A stretch of 64,000 nt of DNA. It comes from Clitopilus passeckerianus. Taxonomy: Eukaryota > Basidiomycota > Agaricomycetes > Agaricales > Entolomataceae. Each line of letters opens with the position of its first letter. Position 1 is the stretch's first letter. The notes under the pieces are model-generated. The model was not told where the DNA came from and did not search any database. It was given only the letters and a program-made list of their open reading frames with translations. The DNA is taken from positions 1-64,000 of the forward strand of contig CALYLX010000041.1 of assembly GCA_944990035.1 (NCBI GenBank), given 5' to 3'. Below are positions 35,866 through 47,269 of this stretch, one piece after another. The translations under genes were made by a program, and so were the position numbers.

Positions 35866-36742
35866 GAGAAACTCAATGCCGCCCATACCGAGCTTGACAA
35901 AGCCACACGCGACTTGCACAATAAATTCAGTGACACCCAGTATCTTTGGCACTATCGTACCACATTCATCGTAGGTTAACCTTGACCATAAGAATACTAT
36001 CAACGCGGCGAAGGCTAGGATAGACTCTCTCCAGTCCCAAATCAACACTATCGGACAAAAATCAACGGTTGTCGTAATTCTCACTGGTATGAACAAGTCC
36101 ATGCCAAGGTGGCTCTCATCGTAGCGAATGACGTTGCGGACGGTTCTCTCAGTGTAGCCAACAAAATCCTACAAGGGGCCGCCTAGGTGACGTGCGACGA
36201 AATCGCCAAAGAGTTGGACGCTGGCCTGCGCAAGCTACAAGTCATGGCTGATGCGGCCATTGAGGGCTTGAAGCCTGTTGAGACGAGACTAAGAATGGAG
36301 TGGAGGCTCGTGCATCGGAGAAAGATCTTGACAAGATTAGACAGGTGGTGAGCAAAGCCACCGATCTCGACAAGAAGGCACTTGAAGAAGCCCAGAAACT
36401 CGTCGTCGATGCGGAGAAAGCTGTCGAATCGGTGTAGAGGTGTACGACGCCGTCGATCTGGAACTACTCAAGGTTTGGGGTAGCATCCTCAACGGCATGG
36501 AACAATTGGTCGATGTCACCGACGTGACGGTTACGGGGGAACTTGGAAAATCGGTAGCAGGCGGCTTCGCATTTGATGCAGAGATCATGGGAACCTATGG
36601 GGGTGACAATTTCTTCCACTTTCCATCAAATACGACCATAACCAAGTGAAGGCGTTCTTCAAGAGCCTATTCGACGAGTATGTTTCAACTTTATTGTCGC
36701 TTCTATGCTCTAACTAGTTTCAGACTCGTCAAGCTCGTGTAG
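35866..36742 (+). pseudogene. Decayed copy of agaricomycete coiled-coil/beta-domain protein
   Basis: Reading frames in pieces give Ala/Lys/Asp-rich helical sequence (EKLNAAHTELDKATRDLHNK, ALIVANDVADGSLSVANKIL, DLDKKALEEAQKLVVDAEK) followed by a beta-like segment (DVTDVTVTGELGKSVAGGF) and an end KYDHNQVKAFFKSLFDE|LVKLV. The combination resembles a family of long fungal proteins of unknown function with Ala-rich coiled coils and a C-terminal IT-V-VTGxL domain. Breaks seen: an in-frame TAG at 36184, a frameshift near 36290, a stop/frameshift near 36436 and a frameshift near 36620. The last intron (donor gtatgt near 36680, acceptor 36723) is still intact, so decay looks recent and the copy arose with introns. 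Confidence 0.6.
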
Positions 36743-37153
36743 AATGAATGTTGAAAATCGTTGGTTTCGTTTAGCCTATGTGCATCATTTAATAGTGTGT
36801 ATTTTCAGGTTGAGATTCCGGGCTTTGCTTCGATGTAATTCGATGAGTTCATTTGTATACATATACAATAATACTATCCGTGCTCTAGATCAACTTAAAA
36901 ATCCTAGCTTCTGCCACTTGAATCCGAAGTGATATCGATGTGCAATGTGCTTTGCACCCCATGTTCGGTGTACGGGGAATGGGTGTATCTGCCGAATGAT
37001 AGCAAGAAATGGTTTGTGAGTGATATCCGACCTCTAGCCTACAGATGTGCTCTCGAAGAGCAATCCCAGATGCAGGCAGATGGTGGATACACTGTATATC
37101 CCGTAAATGCAAGCACAACCCTATGAGTGAGCCCCGAAGACGGCCTCAGAAGA
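36743..37153. other. Intergenic
   Basis: AT-rich, no gene seen. It includes the 3' flank of ERV2. Confidence 0.5.
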
Positions 37154-38018
37154 CTACCTGCCCCCTTTAATCATTTCTACCCCAGTGAGGTCGTCCTGTG
37201 TTGAGTCGTCTGGTTTAATGGTCGACCCATTTGACTCTTCCTTAGATGCCTTTTTGGGATCGTCACCACATCCACAGTCATATTCTTCGCTGAGACGTGT
37301 GCAGTCGAAGGCAGGCTTTTTGAGTCGCTCATTCACTTGATTGTGAAGATAACATAGCCACAGGGAGGCGGCACGTCGAGAAGATGTCTAACCAGGAGCT
37401 GTTGAGTTGCTGAATACGAGTGGAATGCTGGACACGTACTTGTGGGGGATACTTCTTGAGCAGCTGTTGGAACTCTTCAGCACATTCTCCGCAAGGGTAG
37501 AGACGGGATGCGAGGAAGAAGAAAGAGCCGAGAGCATTCCGTTCGTCTTTTGTTGGGTGCTGGAGGCATCAGATGTCAGCTCTGAGTCGATGCGAGAGAA
37601 GTAGACAAGGTTACTTCAGGATAGCGCAAGGTCATGGTATGTCTACGCAAAATAAGGTCCATGGCCAAGAAAGTTAGAGATGGATCGTGCACTCACAAGA
37701 ACTTCCAGGTAGCGCGCCCAAGCTCCGCCTTGGCCGTTGCATTCCCTAGCTTAGGCATGATGACGCCTCCATGGATAGCCTCCAGCGCAATATGAGAGCC
37801 ATCCGCCGGAAAGGGGCTCCCTTGCTCCGAGCCACCTTCCTCGAACCTTTGTCCAGTGATGGGGTCGAAATACGAGAGGGCTTTGGGATGAATGAAGTTC
37901 AGGGTAGTAACTAGAAACTGTGGTTGTTCAGAGACGGCATTAATGACTACAACTCCAGCCAGTTACGCACAAGAATCGTGGTCACTGCGAGGAATAACTT
38001 GGCAAACCGGGAAAGCAT
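37154..38018 (-). CDS. ERV2: FAD-linked sulfhydryl oxidase Erv2
   Basis: ER-lumen thiol oxidase that makes disulfides with O2. The start is placed at the ATG at 38018: MLSRFAKLFLAVTTIL|FLVTTLNFIHP forms a signal anchor once a 53-nt intron is removed. The core follows: GGVIMPKLGNATAKAELGRATWKF, HTMTLRYPE, then FFFLASRLYPCGECAEEFQQLL with the active-site C-G-E-C, SSRRAASLWLCYLHNQVNERL, and the Erv-specific CTRLSEEYDCGCG shuttle/structural cysteines. Five exons. It ends at 37154. An overlapping longer frame to 38264 upstream is probably 5' leader. The conserved FAD-binding W and HN residues are present, so an active enzyme is expected. Confidence 0.9.
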
Positions 38019-38646
38019 TGATGGGTTCGAGACTCCAGCCCAGAGAGGTGCGATTAAGGCTGCTAACAAGACGATGGTAGTGGCAAGAAGCTGGTAATTA
38101 TAAGGTGGATCACGTGGCAACACGTCGCGTCTACTACAGCCAAGGCAAGCTGCAACGCCTGGACAACTCTCGACGCTTGAATGGACCTTGTCCAGAGCAA
38201 ATCTTCTCAAGGGTACCCAATTATGACCATAAATTTCTTCTATTTCCTTGTAGTGGAACCGCAAAAGAGCCCCACTTTGAAAAAGTACCTAATACAGATT
38301 GGTATGATATATCGATGTGGGTAAAAAATCAGATCCAAGCAAGCTCAGGAGGAGGAAGGGGTGGAGAGATGTAATAGGATGTACATATAAGATAAATGAG
38401 ATCCCGAGTTAGAAAGGTATAAAACGGGAGAAAGTGCTTGGATATGCTCTAGAGGAGAGGGTGCATTGCGTGGGCGGATTATGCAGATGCAAGTGGTTTG
38501 GGCGATATCAATGCATCGCTTTGTCCACATTGTGGACGGCTGAAAGCAGTAGGGGAAGTGTGATGTAAATGAATGTGTGATGCAGGAAGATTTTGACGAA
38601 GAATGGGAGGCAGGTGTTACAAGATGTGTTTGGGTCTGTTCTTTTA
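38019..38646. other. Intergenic, ERV2 5' / OPT gene 3' flank
   Basis: No gene supported; short plus-strand frames are shadows. Confidence 0.45.
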
Positions 38647-41600
38647 TTATTGGGGACCGTAAGGGATGATGCCACCTTCAGGTATCTTAAGGAGCGCTTT
38701 GCGAGCCCAATCGGCATCTGGTCAACCATTAGTATCGGGCAGCCAACTCCAAGACGAACAAGGACATACTCTGACGGTGGATCCAATTGCCCCACCAGTT
38801 CACGGTAATAGTTCCATTCTTAGGGAACTGCAAAAAGTGATCAGTTCTCAACGCTCTGGTGCATATGTTATTGAAACATACCTGTAACGTGAAGAAGATC
38901 ACGATGAGTGATATCACAGTGCCGCTATCTAGAGCAGCACTAATAACGTAGTTGAACTTGCTCCACCATGCGAAATTCTTCTTCCTAATGAGGTACTGGA
39001 AGATGAAGCCAACAGCAAACCAGGACGAGTAATTGATTCCAGTAGCAGGAGGAATGCTCGACACGCCGTTGAGGACGACAGGTGTGCTGATGTATCGCAC
39101 CCAGGAATTGGGGTATTTGCGCTGATAGAACCAGAAGGGAATCGGAAGGAAAACGCCAACAATCATCGCATATAGATGAGGGTGGTAGATGGAACCATTT
39201 CCGAACTGTCGACTAGGCCCGATGAGACCCCAGACGGCAGATGCTGTGTAAAAGACTTGGTTGTGAGGACATGTCAACTGGCTCTCCTGGTTGGGGTCAC
39301 AGATATCGTGGATATTTGTGAAGATCCATGTCTTGACGCCGATTTGAACGAAAGCAGCGAGAATGGTAGCAACCAGCTGTACGAGGAATGTTGCGCGGGG
39401 AGGGACCTTGATGTAGTGTCCAAGCTTCAGGTCCTGAGTGAAGGAGGTCGCTTCACTCAGCGTTTGCACGGCATAAGATTTGAAGACCTATCGACAGGTT
39501 CAGTATCTTTCTAAATAACTAAGCGCTGCTACAAGCATACCATGTTAGCCAGTGGGTTTCCAGGGAGAAGAGCGCCTGGAATGATCTGGGCAAGGATGTT
39601 CAGAGTGATCTAAGGCCAAAATGAGCATTGACACTCCGCGGACACATTAATTGAATACTTACACCTTGACCGGTCATGGCATAGATGAAACCGGATGGTA
39701 GAACGTATATGACGGGCAGGATCAGAGCGAAAAGGAGGGCCCAGACAGGAACTTTCGTATCCCAAACCTTGATAAAATGCGTCAGCTTATTTCCAACCGG
39801 GGTTTCAAGGCTTAACATACCTCAACGGCTACGACAGCGATACCGAAGAAGAGAACAAACGCGCTGAAATACCACCAATCGGGCACTTCAGGGTAGTTCC
39901 TCATCAGCTTGGCGTGAATGTCGTCGTTCTCAACCTTGATCCTCTTGAAACCGTTCAACAAGCTCCGACCATGATACAGCGCAGTATGAACAATGACGCA
40001 TGTACTGAGAGTAAAGGCTAGAAGATAGGTCATCGCATAGGTGGCCGGTAGGTAGAGCGGCGAGTATGCTTTGTATGCTTCAAGATCAAAGGTATCATCC
40101 TTGTTGAGCACCCTAGAGATGTTGTAGACCTTGCCAAACTTGTCGAACGGTTCATTGCCCGTAATTGGGAAATAAGCGAGGGACCATGACTATATGCGTC
40201 CCGAGTCAACAGGCCATTCGGTATAAAGCATGAACACATAAACACCCACATTCGTGTAGTACAGGATTGGTAGCAAGATCCAGAAGAACAGGACGAATCC
40301 AAAGAAGATATGAACTTCTGCCCACCATGGGACTGGATCACGATTCTGATGAGCATGTGAAAGAAGCGCAGTTAAAACGCGTGGACGTACCCATAAGAGG
40401 GCTGCCGATCCAGCTGATCTGAGTCCAATCAAAGGTCAGAACACTCATGCCAAGACCTGAGTGGACACCAAAGAGCTGGTTGACGGGCACGTTATTCGGT
40501 GCAGCCCAACAAATGAAAGAGAAGACCGAAAGGGCTTCAAAGAGGTATCCTGAAAGTCTTATTAGCCTCGAGTAAACCAATGCGCCGCCATCATAACCTA
40601 CCAGGAAGGAAACACCATATGAAGCTGCCAATCATGACGATCAAGAAGAATCTGTACCGGGACATGCCCTTGCCACTAACCCTTCCAATAATCATGCCGA
40701 TACCATCATCTTCGTCCTCAGCGTGTAGCGTGTTCAACAAGGTACACGCGACCAGGTTCTGGGGCCACACCATGCTAGCTGGCCAAACCAAGAATCGACG
40801 ACACATGCCAGCGAGACCGAAACCCGTGAGCTGGGTTGCCAGTACAAGGGTAAGCGCAAACCAGTATCCGAACTGGATCTCATAGTACTTCTCCGAAACG
40901 ACGACGGCATTGAGAGCGTACGGGCTGGTAACAGCGACGTTAGCCATGATAAAGACAAGGACGTGTTCCTTGATATTCCAAGGACCGGGGTTTAGCGAGA
41001 ATTCAAACGTCCGGTCGTATGTGAGGGGCCTGACAAGATTGATAAAGAAAATGGTGACTCCCGACGTTTTGGTAGTTATCGTCGGTAGAATCCGCGAGGG
41101 GAGGTGGGGAATGGGTATCCGGTATGTGGTAATGGGTAACGAAAAGGCCATTAATTTGCCGAAGGGGTATGATATCAAAAGCAACGCCAACGGAACGACG
41201 GTTGGTGCAGGCGAGCGGAAGTTGAAGAAGACATTAAGAGCACTAGCCAAGATTCTTAGTATGGTTGTAGATGGACGGAGAAGTCGGTGCGTTACCTGGA
41301 GACCATGCATAAAAACAGCCCAACAAACCACATTCGGAATGTCATGGCTGGCATCTCTGGGTCATCAATGTTGGAGACAGAGGCACGAACCTCTGGGAAT
41401 GGACTATCTTCCTCGTCAATGGCATCCAAATCGAATTCCATTCTGTTAAGAGAAGGGGTAGGTTGAATTAGCACCAATTCAGAGGGCATCGTCGTGGTAG
41501 AAGATGGCTGGGGGTAGCATGTAGCATATTATAGGGATGAAGCGGCGCCAACACGAGTTGGTGGATCGTTTCGACATGCAATTACTCCAGTGTTCAGAGA

Positions 41601-42453
41601 CGTAAAGTTGTTTACTAGGAGGGGCTGAAGAAGCATAGAAGATGCCAAAAGAAGGGAAGGCGAAGAAAGCATAGGGATAGGGCCCGAGAAAGTACAAAAG
41701 AACGCACTTTATTGAGCCCTCGCGGCTGCTATCGTCATCATCCACGATACTAGGTTCCACTGAGGACGCATCGGTGAGGTGTGTCGAACCGTTGCCTCTA
41801 CTTCGCGAAGAACCCATCTCGAGGTCAAATTCTTTCTCACTTGGAGTTAGATCAGGTGGGGGCAACGCTATCCTGACCTCCTTGGAATCGGCCGTGGTCG
41901 GTAAATTGGAGACAATGGTATCAGGAGCAGTATTCAGTCGTCGAAGGCGGAATTCGTCCTCTTGAGTCACATGCTTGTGAGAATCCGTCGAAGGTGGTGA
42001 TTGTGGAGGCGGTAAGTAATTGAACTGCGTGGTCATCGAAGGACCTGGCGTTGGAAGCGAAGAGTCGGCAGGATAGCGGGCGTAGGGGTCGAACGTTGGA
42101 GACGGGTATGCAATTGGCGGCGTTGGAGGTGCGTTGGCAAAGACAGACGATGCTGGGGCCTTTTCTGTAGGAAATCCAGCTGGGTAACTTGTATGATGGA
42201 ATTGCTGCCGTTGTTGCAGTTGTTGCATCCTCTCTTGCTCCTGCTGTTGCTCCGCCGTTGACGGGGGTAAAAACGCAAACACATCCTCATCTTCGCTTTC
42301 CTCTTCTTCCTCCTCATAATCATAATCGCCGTAGTCGTTGTAATACTGGGGATGACCATCGTCGAATTCAACGGTGCGACCAGCGGCGGTTGTCGGTCGT
42401 AAACCGCTTGAAGTGAATGGCCGTGAGGAAGCAGCGGTCACTGGACGAGCCAT
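38647..42453 (-). CDS. OPT-family oligopeptide transporter with long N-terminal extension
   Basis: Plasma-membrane proton-coupled peptide/thiol transporter family (OPT1/Isp4-like). Exon 1 (42453-41708) encodes 248 residues of disordered sequence with a Tyr/Asp/Glu-rich patch and a Gln run. After a 265-nt intron comes MEFDLDAIDEEDSPFPEV, then DDPEMPAMTFRMWFVGL, the usual cytosolic entry to the first helix. Many membrane segments follow; family motifs include FNPGPWNIKEHVLVFIMANV, TQLTGFGLAGMCRRFLVWPASMVWPQNL, PVNQLFGVHSGLGMSVLTFDW, IMGQ-like AMTGQGITLNILAQIIPG and GLIGPSRQFGNGSIY. It ends EGGIIPYGPQ at 38647. About ten exons, near 1000 residues. The tail after the last helix matches family length. 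Substrate not predictable. Confidence 0.92.
41443..41707 (-). other. Oversized first intron of OPT gene, possible internal start
   Basis: 265 nt against about 55 nt for most introns here. An ATG inside it (minus, at 41489) reads MPSELVLIQPTPSLNR straight into MEFDLDAIDEE in frame, so transcription from inside the intron would give a transporter without the 248-residue extension. Confidence 0.45.
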
Positions 42454-43914
42454 TGTCGTTGATATGCAGCCTGTTGAGACCTAGCTGCTGCGTGAATCGA
42501 CGGCAATGAGGAGAGGGCCTTGCTCGTCGCCGTTGATGATGGTGGTGCAGAAGAGTTTGGCTGGGAAAAGAGGGAGGGGGAGTTTGAAGCTGGGAACAGC
42601 CAAACGTAGGCAATCATTTACATGTCCCAGGCACATGATGTGCCTAGTTACCATATTTGGAAGTCGCCTTTCACTCACGTTTTCTTTTCATTTTGCCAGC
42701 CAATCGTTTGCAAAAATTCAATTGGTCCCGCTGGACCGGTACGCAAAGAACTGCTCGGTCTTGTACTTGCACATTTGGGCGTACACAAATGCCTCATTCC
42801 CTTCCACAGGAACACCTTATCTTGTCACGAAAGCCTCGCGCAGTTTTCAATGTCGCTCTTGTCTGTCCGTCAAAGTGTTCCTGTAGACAGCACAAAATTC
42901 TATGTCTAGCTGTGCCTTGTCATGATAGCAACAGCTTGGTATCAGCTTGGCTATTCTCAGCAGCTACACTTTGGGGCTTTCAGAGTGTAAATATAACGCT
43001 CTGCCGTGACTTCTATATCAGTTTCTGTATCACTGATGTGTACAGCAATGCCTTGCCTAACCTTGCCGCTTGGGCGTTTCCTGGGAGTAATTCGATCAGG
43101 GACTCTGTTATACGTGGGCTCTCGAAGGGCCTTGAACCACGTTTATCTCTTGTACCTGATGCGTCACTATTTCCTCTCAAGATGGTATCTTGCCTCCTGA
43201 GTTCAAACCCACCAGTTGTCGTAAGGTTTGGAGGCTCCTTGGGAGCTTCAGGCCGAAACCAGAGTTCAACCGAAGAAGGTCAAAGAAACTCCCAAATTTT
43301 CAGTCGTCTGCCAGAAAAAAAAAAAGAGTGCGTTACTCTGGACAGAATGTCAGACTTGACATTCTGAGAAAACCAGTTTGCCGCTTAGAATCTCCTAGGA
43401 TCTCAATGCCGTTCCCGCAAGTGCCTGCGGCATCGTGTCCCTGCAGTCTGAATTCAACCTGAATTTAGATCTTTTGCAGCAGACTGTGTTCTCCTTGAGT
43501 GCCGTCTGCATCCAGGACACAACGAGCTGTCTTATCTGTACTTTCAGCAGGCTTTCACGTTTAAATGAGACGCTATACAGGCCTACTCGAATATCATCTT
43601 ATTGAGCAAGGCATTCAAGGTACACTTTTGACGCCGTCGTGCCCATTAATGTGCCTTATTCCACCACGCCAACCAATTACTGCTTGTCTCGTTCTCTGCG
43701 AATGAATGTATTCTAAGCTCCAAAGAATGAGGTATATCCTTCTAAAATGTCGAATACATGAAGTCGAAGACCAGTCAATAAACAAGATTTATCGTTAGTT
43801 TATCCGGAGATAAAAGGAGCGATCGATCAATGGGGATCGCGGTAAGCAATCACATTTTCTCCATTCAGCATTGCCCCCGGCCTCCGACTCGGCACACACA
43901 ACACAGCCCGATCG
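42454..43914. other. Intergenic upstream of OPT gene
   Basis: No gene supported. A 236-codon plus-strand frame (42657-43367) has unusual composition and no homology. A run of eleven A near 43315 is present. Confidence 0.4.
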
Positions 43915-44424
43915 TCATTTCTGTTCACTCGGAAAACAACTCGATAATTGCTTTCTGATGTAGCTCTCGGGATGGATGGGGGGATCCAAGTACTTTGTAT
44001 CACGTTGTTCTTCCTTTCTCTGGCTATCTCGACGCTCAGCCAGAGCCTCGAATGAAGGGAGGGAACTGCGAAATCCACTAATCGGTTCAGCAATGGCACC
44101 CGCATGGAAACTTTCGTCAGACCATGCGCATGAATGTTCCACTGGACAGTTGACGTCTTGCAGCCCAAATAGTGCTGTATCAGACACCGAGCCCGACTCA
44201 CCATTCGGGTATCTGCTGGGCGAGCTATCCGGAGGTGTAGGTGCATCTGGAACTTGGCGATGGAATGATGAATACTCAATACCTGAGCCTCTCGTCAAGA
44301 ACACAAAAGATTCTGACCTGAGCTGGAACACTGGATTGTGGCTGGCCTTGCCGCCTTTCAGGTCCGACCACCATGGGTCAGAACCTTGTATTGCTACTAC
44401 TTTAATTGGGCCTTTGGCACCCAT
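43915..44424 (-). CDS. Orphan frame, 169 residues, unknown
   Basis: Not recognised. From ATG at 44424 it reads MGAKGPIKVVAIQGSDPWW, later GSGIEYSSFHRQVPDAPTPPDSSP and SFEALAERRDSQRKEEQRD, stop at 43915. The composition (Ser/Pro/Glu-rich, charged) looks more natural than that of the 196-codon frame on the opposite strand (43976-44566). A second minus frame continues with RVVFRVNRNDDRAVLCVP to 43827, so a frameshift or missed splice near the 3' end is possible. It lacks a signal peptide. Confidence 0.3.
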   Translation of the reverse strand: MGAKGPIKVVAIQGSDPWWSDLKGGKASHNPVFQLRSESFVFLTRGSGIEYSSFHRQVPDAPTPPDSSPSRYPNGESGSVSDTALFGLQDVNCPVEHSCAWSDESFHAGAIAEPISGFRSSLPSFEALAERRDSQRKEEQRDTKYLDPPIHPESYIRKQLSSCFPSEQK

Positions 44425-44920
44425 CGGCGTTGAGTGGGGAAGCCTCTATCAGGACCGACGTTTGAGTTTCGCGCCTCCGAAACTTTCGCTAATGCAATTG
44501 GCGATGTTCCCAACAAGCCCGTCCCCTCGGCTCTGCAAACTCGATAACTGGAGGGCGTCGCTATAGTCGTCGAGTCAGGAAGATACTAGACTGAAAGCAG
44601 GCTTTCAAGTTCCTACACAACCTGCTGTCCACTAGTCGGTTGGCGTTCTGGACTAAGTGACGGGCTGCCTCACGCATCCCAGCTTTGTCTACTCCGTACA
44701 CATCGTGTCCTCGCGAAACGCTATCTACACGTTCACAGGTAACCCTTCATCGGAGAAAATCCAAGACAAAATCAGACCCCGTTCCGAGAGAGCACAAATC
44801 AGAATTCGGATGGACTCAATTAAACAGGTAAATAAGCCGATAAATTGTATAAGAACGTCAACTAGAGACGGATGCTCGTGAGTGTGAACGGCAAAACGAA
44901 ATACAATCCACTGAATTACA
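44425..44920. other. Intergenic before esterase 1 3' end
   Basis: No gene seen. Confidence 0.45.
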
Positions 44921-46790
44921 TCAGAATCCGCCTCCTGGCACTAGGGCACTCAGTTCCGTTTGCACCTTCAGCAAAGTATCTGTGGCGTTACATGTGAAAT
45001 CCAGCAAGTCACCCCTAATCAATGACATTCCCGTCGCATTATAGAAGCCGCCAAGCTGAACAATAGTCGTGGAATTTGGTCCCTGGTATTGCGGCCACCC
45101 ATAGTCGCCCAATCCGTTCACCGGGTCTCGGGCAAATGCCACCCAAGCTCCTCGTATGTACCCCGCGAAGGCGATCTCAGTTTCCGAAGCAGACTGTGGG
45201 TAAGTACCCCAAATAATGCGGAGATCAGACCCGTGGAAAGCACGGAGGGTAGGGTATAGAGAAATGGTGTGAGGGAAAACGGCTGCAGATAGAATATGAG
45301 CAATGTGAAACAGGAAAACGTCAAGGTACTTGCCCGCATAATGGTACCGCCAGACGGGTACTTTTCCGACTTTGTCATTGGCGCTCTCAGCGATCGGACA
45401 GGCAAATAAGACCTGAAATACGATGAGTACAATGTAATAATCGTTTTAACCACGAGCTCACTTGGGTGGTTATGTCGGCCGATAATTCCACCAATACTGG
45501 AACGGTGTGCCCAAGCCCCAGGTTCTGCAGTAGGGCAGAATAGATATCACCTTCTTGAGCGGTATTGCCTATCAGTACAGGAACTCTGGAGAAGTTTCCT
45601 GCAGCAGCACGAGCACGGGTATCAGCAAAGATGGTTTTTCCTGAACAAATTCAATAAGTTACTAATTCAGGGCATTCGCCAGCACATCCCAAAGCACTTG
45701 CCGTCTGCAACTGGATGAAATGTGGTGGACGTGTTTCGTGAAGCATCTATCAATTCCGTGAAGGATTTCCTCTTCATGCAATCTAGCTGGGCTTTATCAG
45801 TATCTTAAGAAAAATTAGACGTTATGCTTCTTGACTGAGCTATGTAGTGCACCCACTATTACCACAACCAACGGCGCCCGCGATGTTGTTCCACAAGGTG
45901 GGGTCAGTGCCACTGTAGCCCAGAACAGCTCCAGTCACAGGCACGCTCAACCTGGCAGAGGTGTAATACTTTCAGAAACTGTGCAGTATACGAAGAGCCA
46001 CTTACGATCCGGATTGGTCGATTACTCCCTTGATTCGATGATCTGCCGGGTTTATGAAGGTGTAGGCGTCGGTTGAAACGCCTCCCGCACTTTGACCGAA
46101 CAGAATCATGCGTTCCGGGTCGCCGCCAAATACTGCGATGTTTTCGTAGATCCACTGGATAGCAATATCCATATCTAGGAGCCCAAAATTTTGAGAATGG
46201 TCTTGAGTTGAAAGTTGTGGCGCATTTGGCTGCCCTAAAATATTCAGCCTGTAGTTGAATGTGACGACAATAACATCGTCGTAATCTGTAACCCAAGTAG
46301 ACCCGTCATAGATTGAGGAATCACTCTATCTTTTCATGAGGTCGGATTATGGATGGAATTGAACAAATCCACGCACGGTCCCATCTGCGAAATCGCCACC
46401 GTGGGTCCAAATCATGACGCTGGTATTTTGTTGTCTATTAATGCTAGGAGCCCAGACATTCAGAGTCAAGCAGTCTTCCGACTCGACTATGGTCCTATTG
46501 GCATCGGTGTCGCCGACCAGTTGAGCAAATTCGAAAATGCCGCGCTCATTCAGCTGAGGGCATGTGTGGCCGAACTGTGTAGCTTTGAATGGCTGGGAAT
46601 AGTGAGGTGGAAATTCGGGAGCTTCCCACCTCTTTGCAGTGGCGTAGGGGATGCCCGCAAAGCGGCGAACGGTCGGAGAGAGTTGGGAACCTACGACTTC
46701 GCCCTGTTGTGTATGGACATTGAGTCCTGCAGGTTCTGCGATAACCAACAGGCCAAGAGAAGACAGAGACAGAAGACAAGGAAGGATCAT
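44921..46790 (-). CDS. Secreted type-B carboxylesterase/lipase, copy 1
   Basis: Alpha/beta hydrolase, first of three paralogues. The signal peptide is MILPCLLSLSSLGLLVIAEP. Core: GEVVGSQLSPTVRRFAGIPYA, SEDCLTLNVWAP, nucleophile elbow FGQSAGG, acidic residue in GNTAQEGD, His in LRAFHGSDLRII. The triad Ser-Glu-His is thus complete. The oxyanion-hole motif is odd: HGGDF, with Asp133 in place of the third Gly that copies 2 and 3 keep (YGGGF). About eight exons join without stops; two introns, 45641-45701 and 45283-45333, have GCAAGT donors where the paralogues have GT at the same protein positions. It ends VPGGGF at 44921. Substrate unknown; an extracellular ester is expected. Confidence 0.9.
45283..45333 (-). 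other. GC-AG intron in esterase 1
   Basis: Donor GCAAGT, acceptor CTGCAG, 51 nt, joining YHYA|VFPH in frame. The homologous intron of copy 2 starts GTAAAT. Confidence 0.7.
45641..45701 (-). other. GC-AG intron in esterase 1
   Basis: Donor GCAAGT, acceptor TTCAG, 61 nt, joining PVADG|KTIFADT. The homologous intron of copy 2 starts GTCAGT. Confidence 0.7.
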
Positions 46791-47269
46791 CGCCGACGAG
46801 ATACGACAATGAATTGAGTTCAGAAGGTATCAGATATATGGACATAAACTCATACATGAGGTGGTGCCATTGTTCGGCTCCTTGGTCGGTCGTCGAATGG
46901 TGCGGCACAAGGCGGTGGAATGAATGTTAACTGGCCTAAGTATCCAGAAGGCCAGGCTCGAAATAACTTGGTTAATCCCGAGAGTGTATTGCTTGTGTGC
47001 CATTCTGAATGGGTGTTATGAATCCAATCTCCATTGCTGATAGCGTTTCGCTCGGAAAAATGATCTTTATCATGGGTAGCCAATCATATACAGTATGAGC
47101 TATGCGCCGCTGTGCTCCGCCTGGTGTCAGAAGGCGGCTCTTCTCACACGTGGTAGTACTAGAAGCTGTTGGCGGAACTAGAAGTGTCTAGGTCCACCCA
47201 ATGGACTTTATTGCAAATAGAAGAGGGACGAATACAGAAAAGTGCAGAAGTAATCAGTTAGAAATTAGA
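46791..47269. other. Intergenic between esterases 1 and 2
   Basis: Promoter of copy 1 and 3' flank of copy 2. An ATATATC stretch about 42-50 bp before the copy 1 ATG may be its TATA element. No gene. Confidence 0.45.

Noticed and set aside
35845..36102. Minus-strand hydrophobic 85-codon frame
   Set aside because: Antisense shadow of the decayed plus-strand gene; Ala/Lys coding on the other strand explains it.
37947..38264. 105-codon frame as ERV2 start
   Set aside because: Its downstream part is real ERV2 exon 1, but the start at 38018 gives a proper signal anchor; the upstream part has no conserved look.
43315..43325. A-run as retroposon poly(A) tail
   Set aside because: No coding remnant upstream and no target-site repeats seen; simple homopolymer.
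42657..43367. 236-codon plus-strand frame
   Set aside because: Odd composition rich in Cys/Ser/Phe, no family resemblance, upstream of the OPT gene promoter; likely chance.
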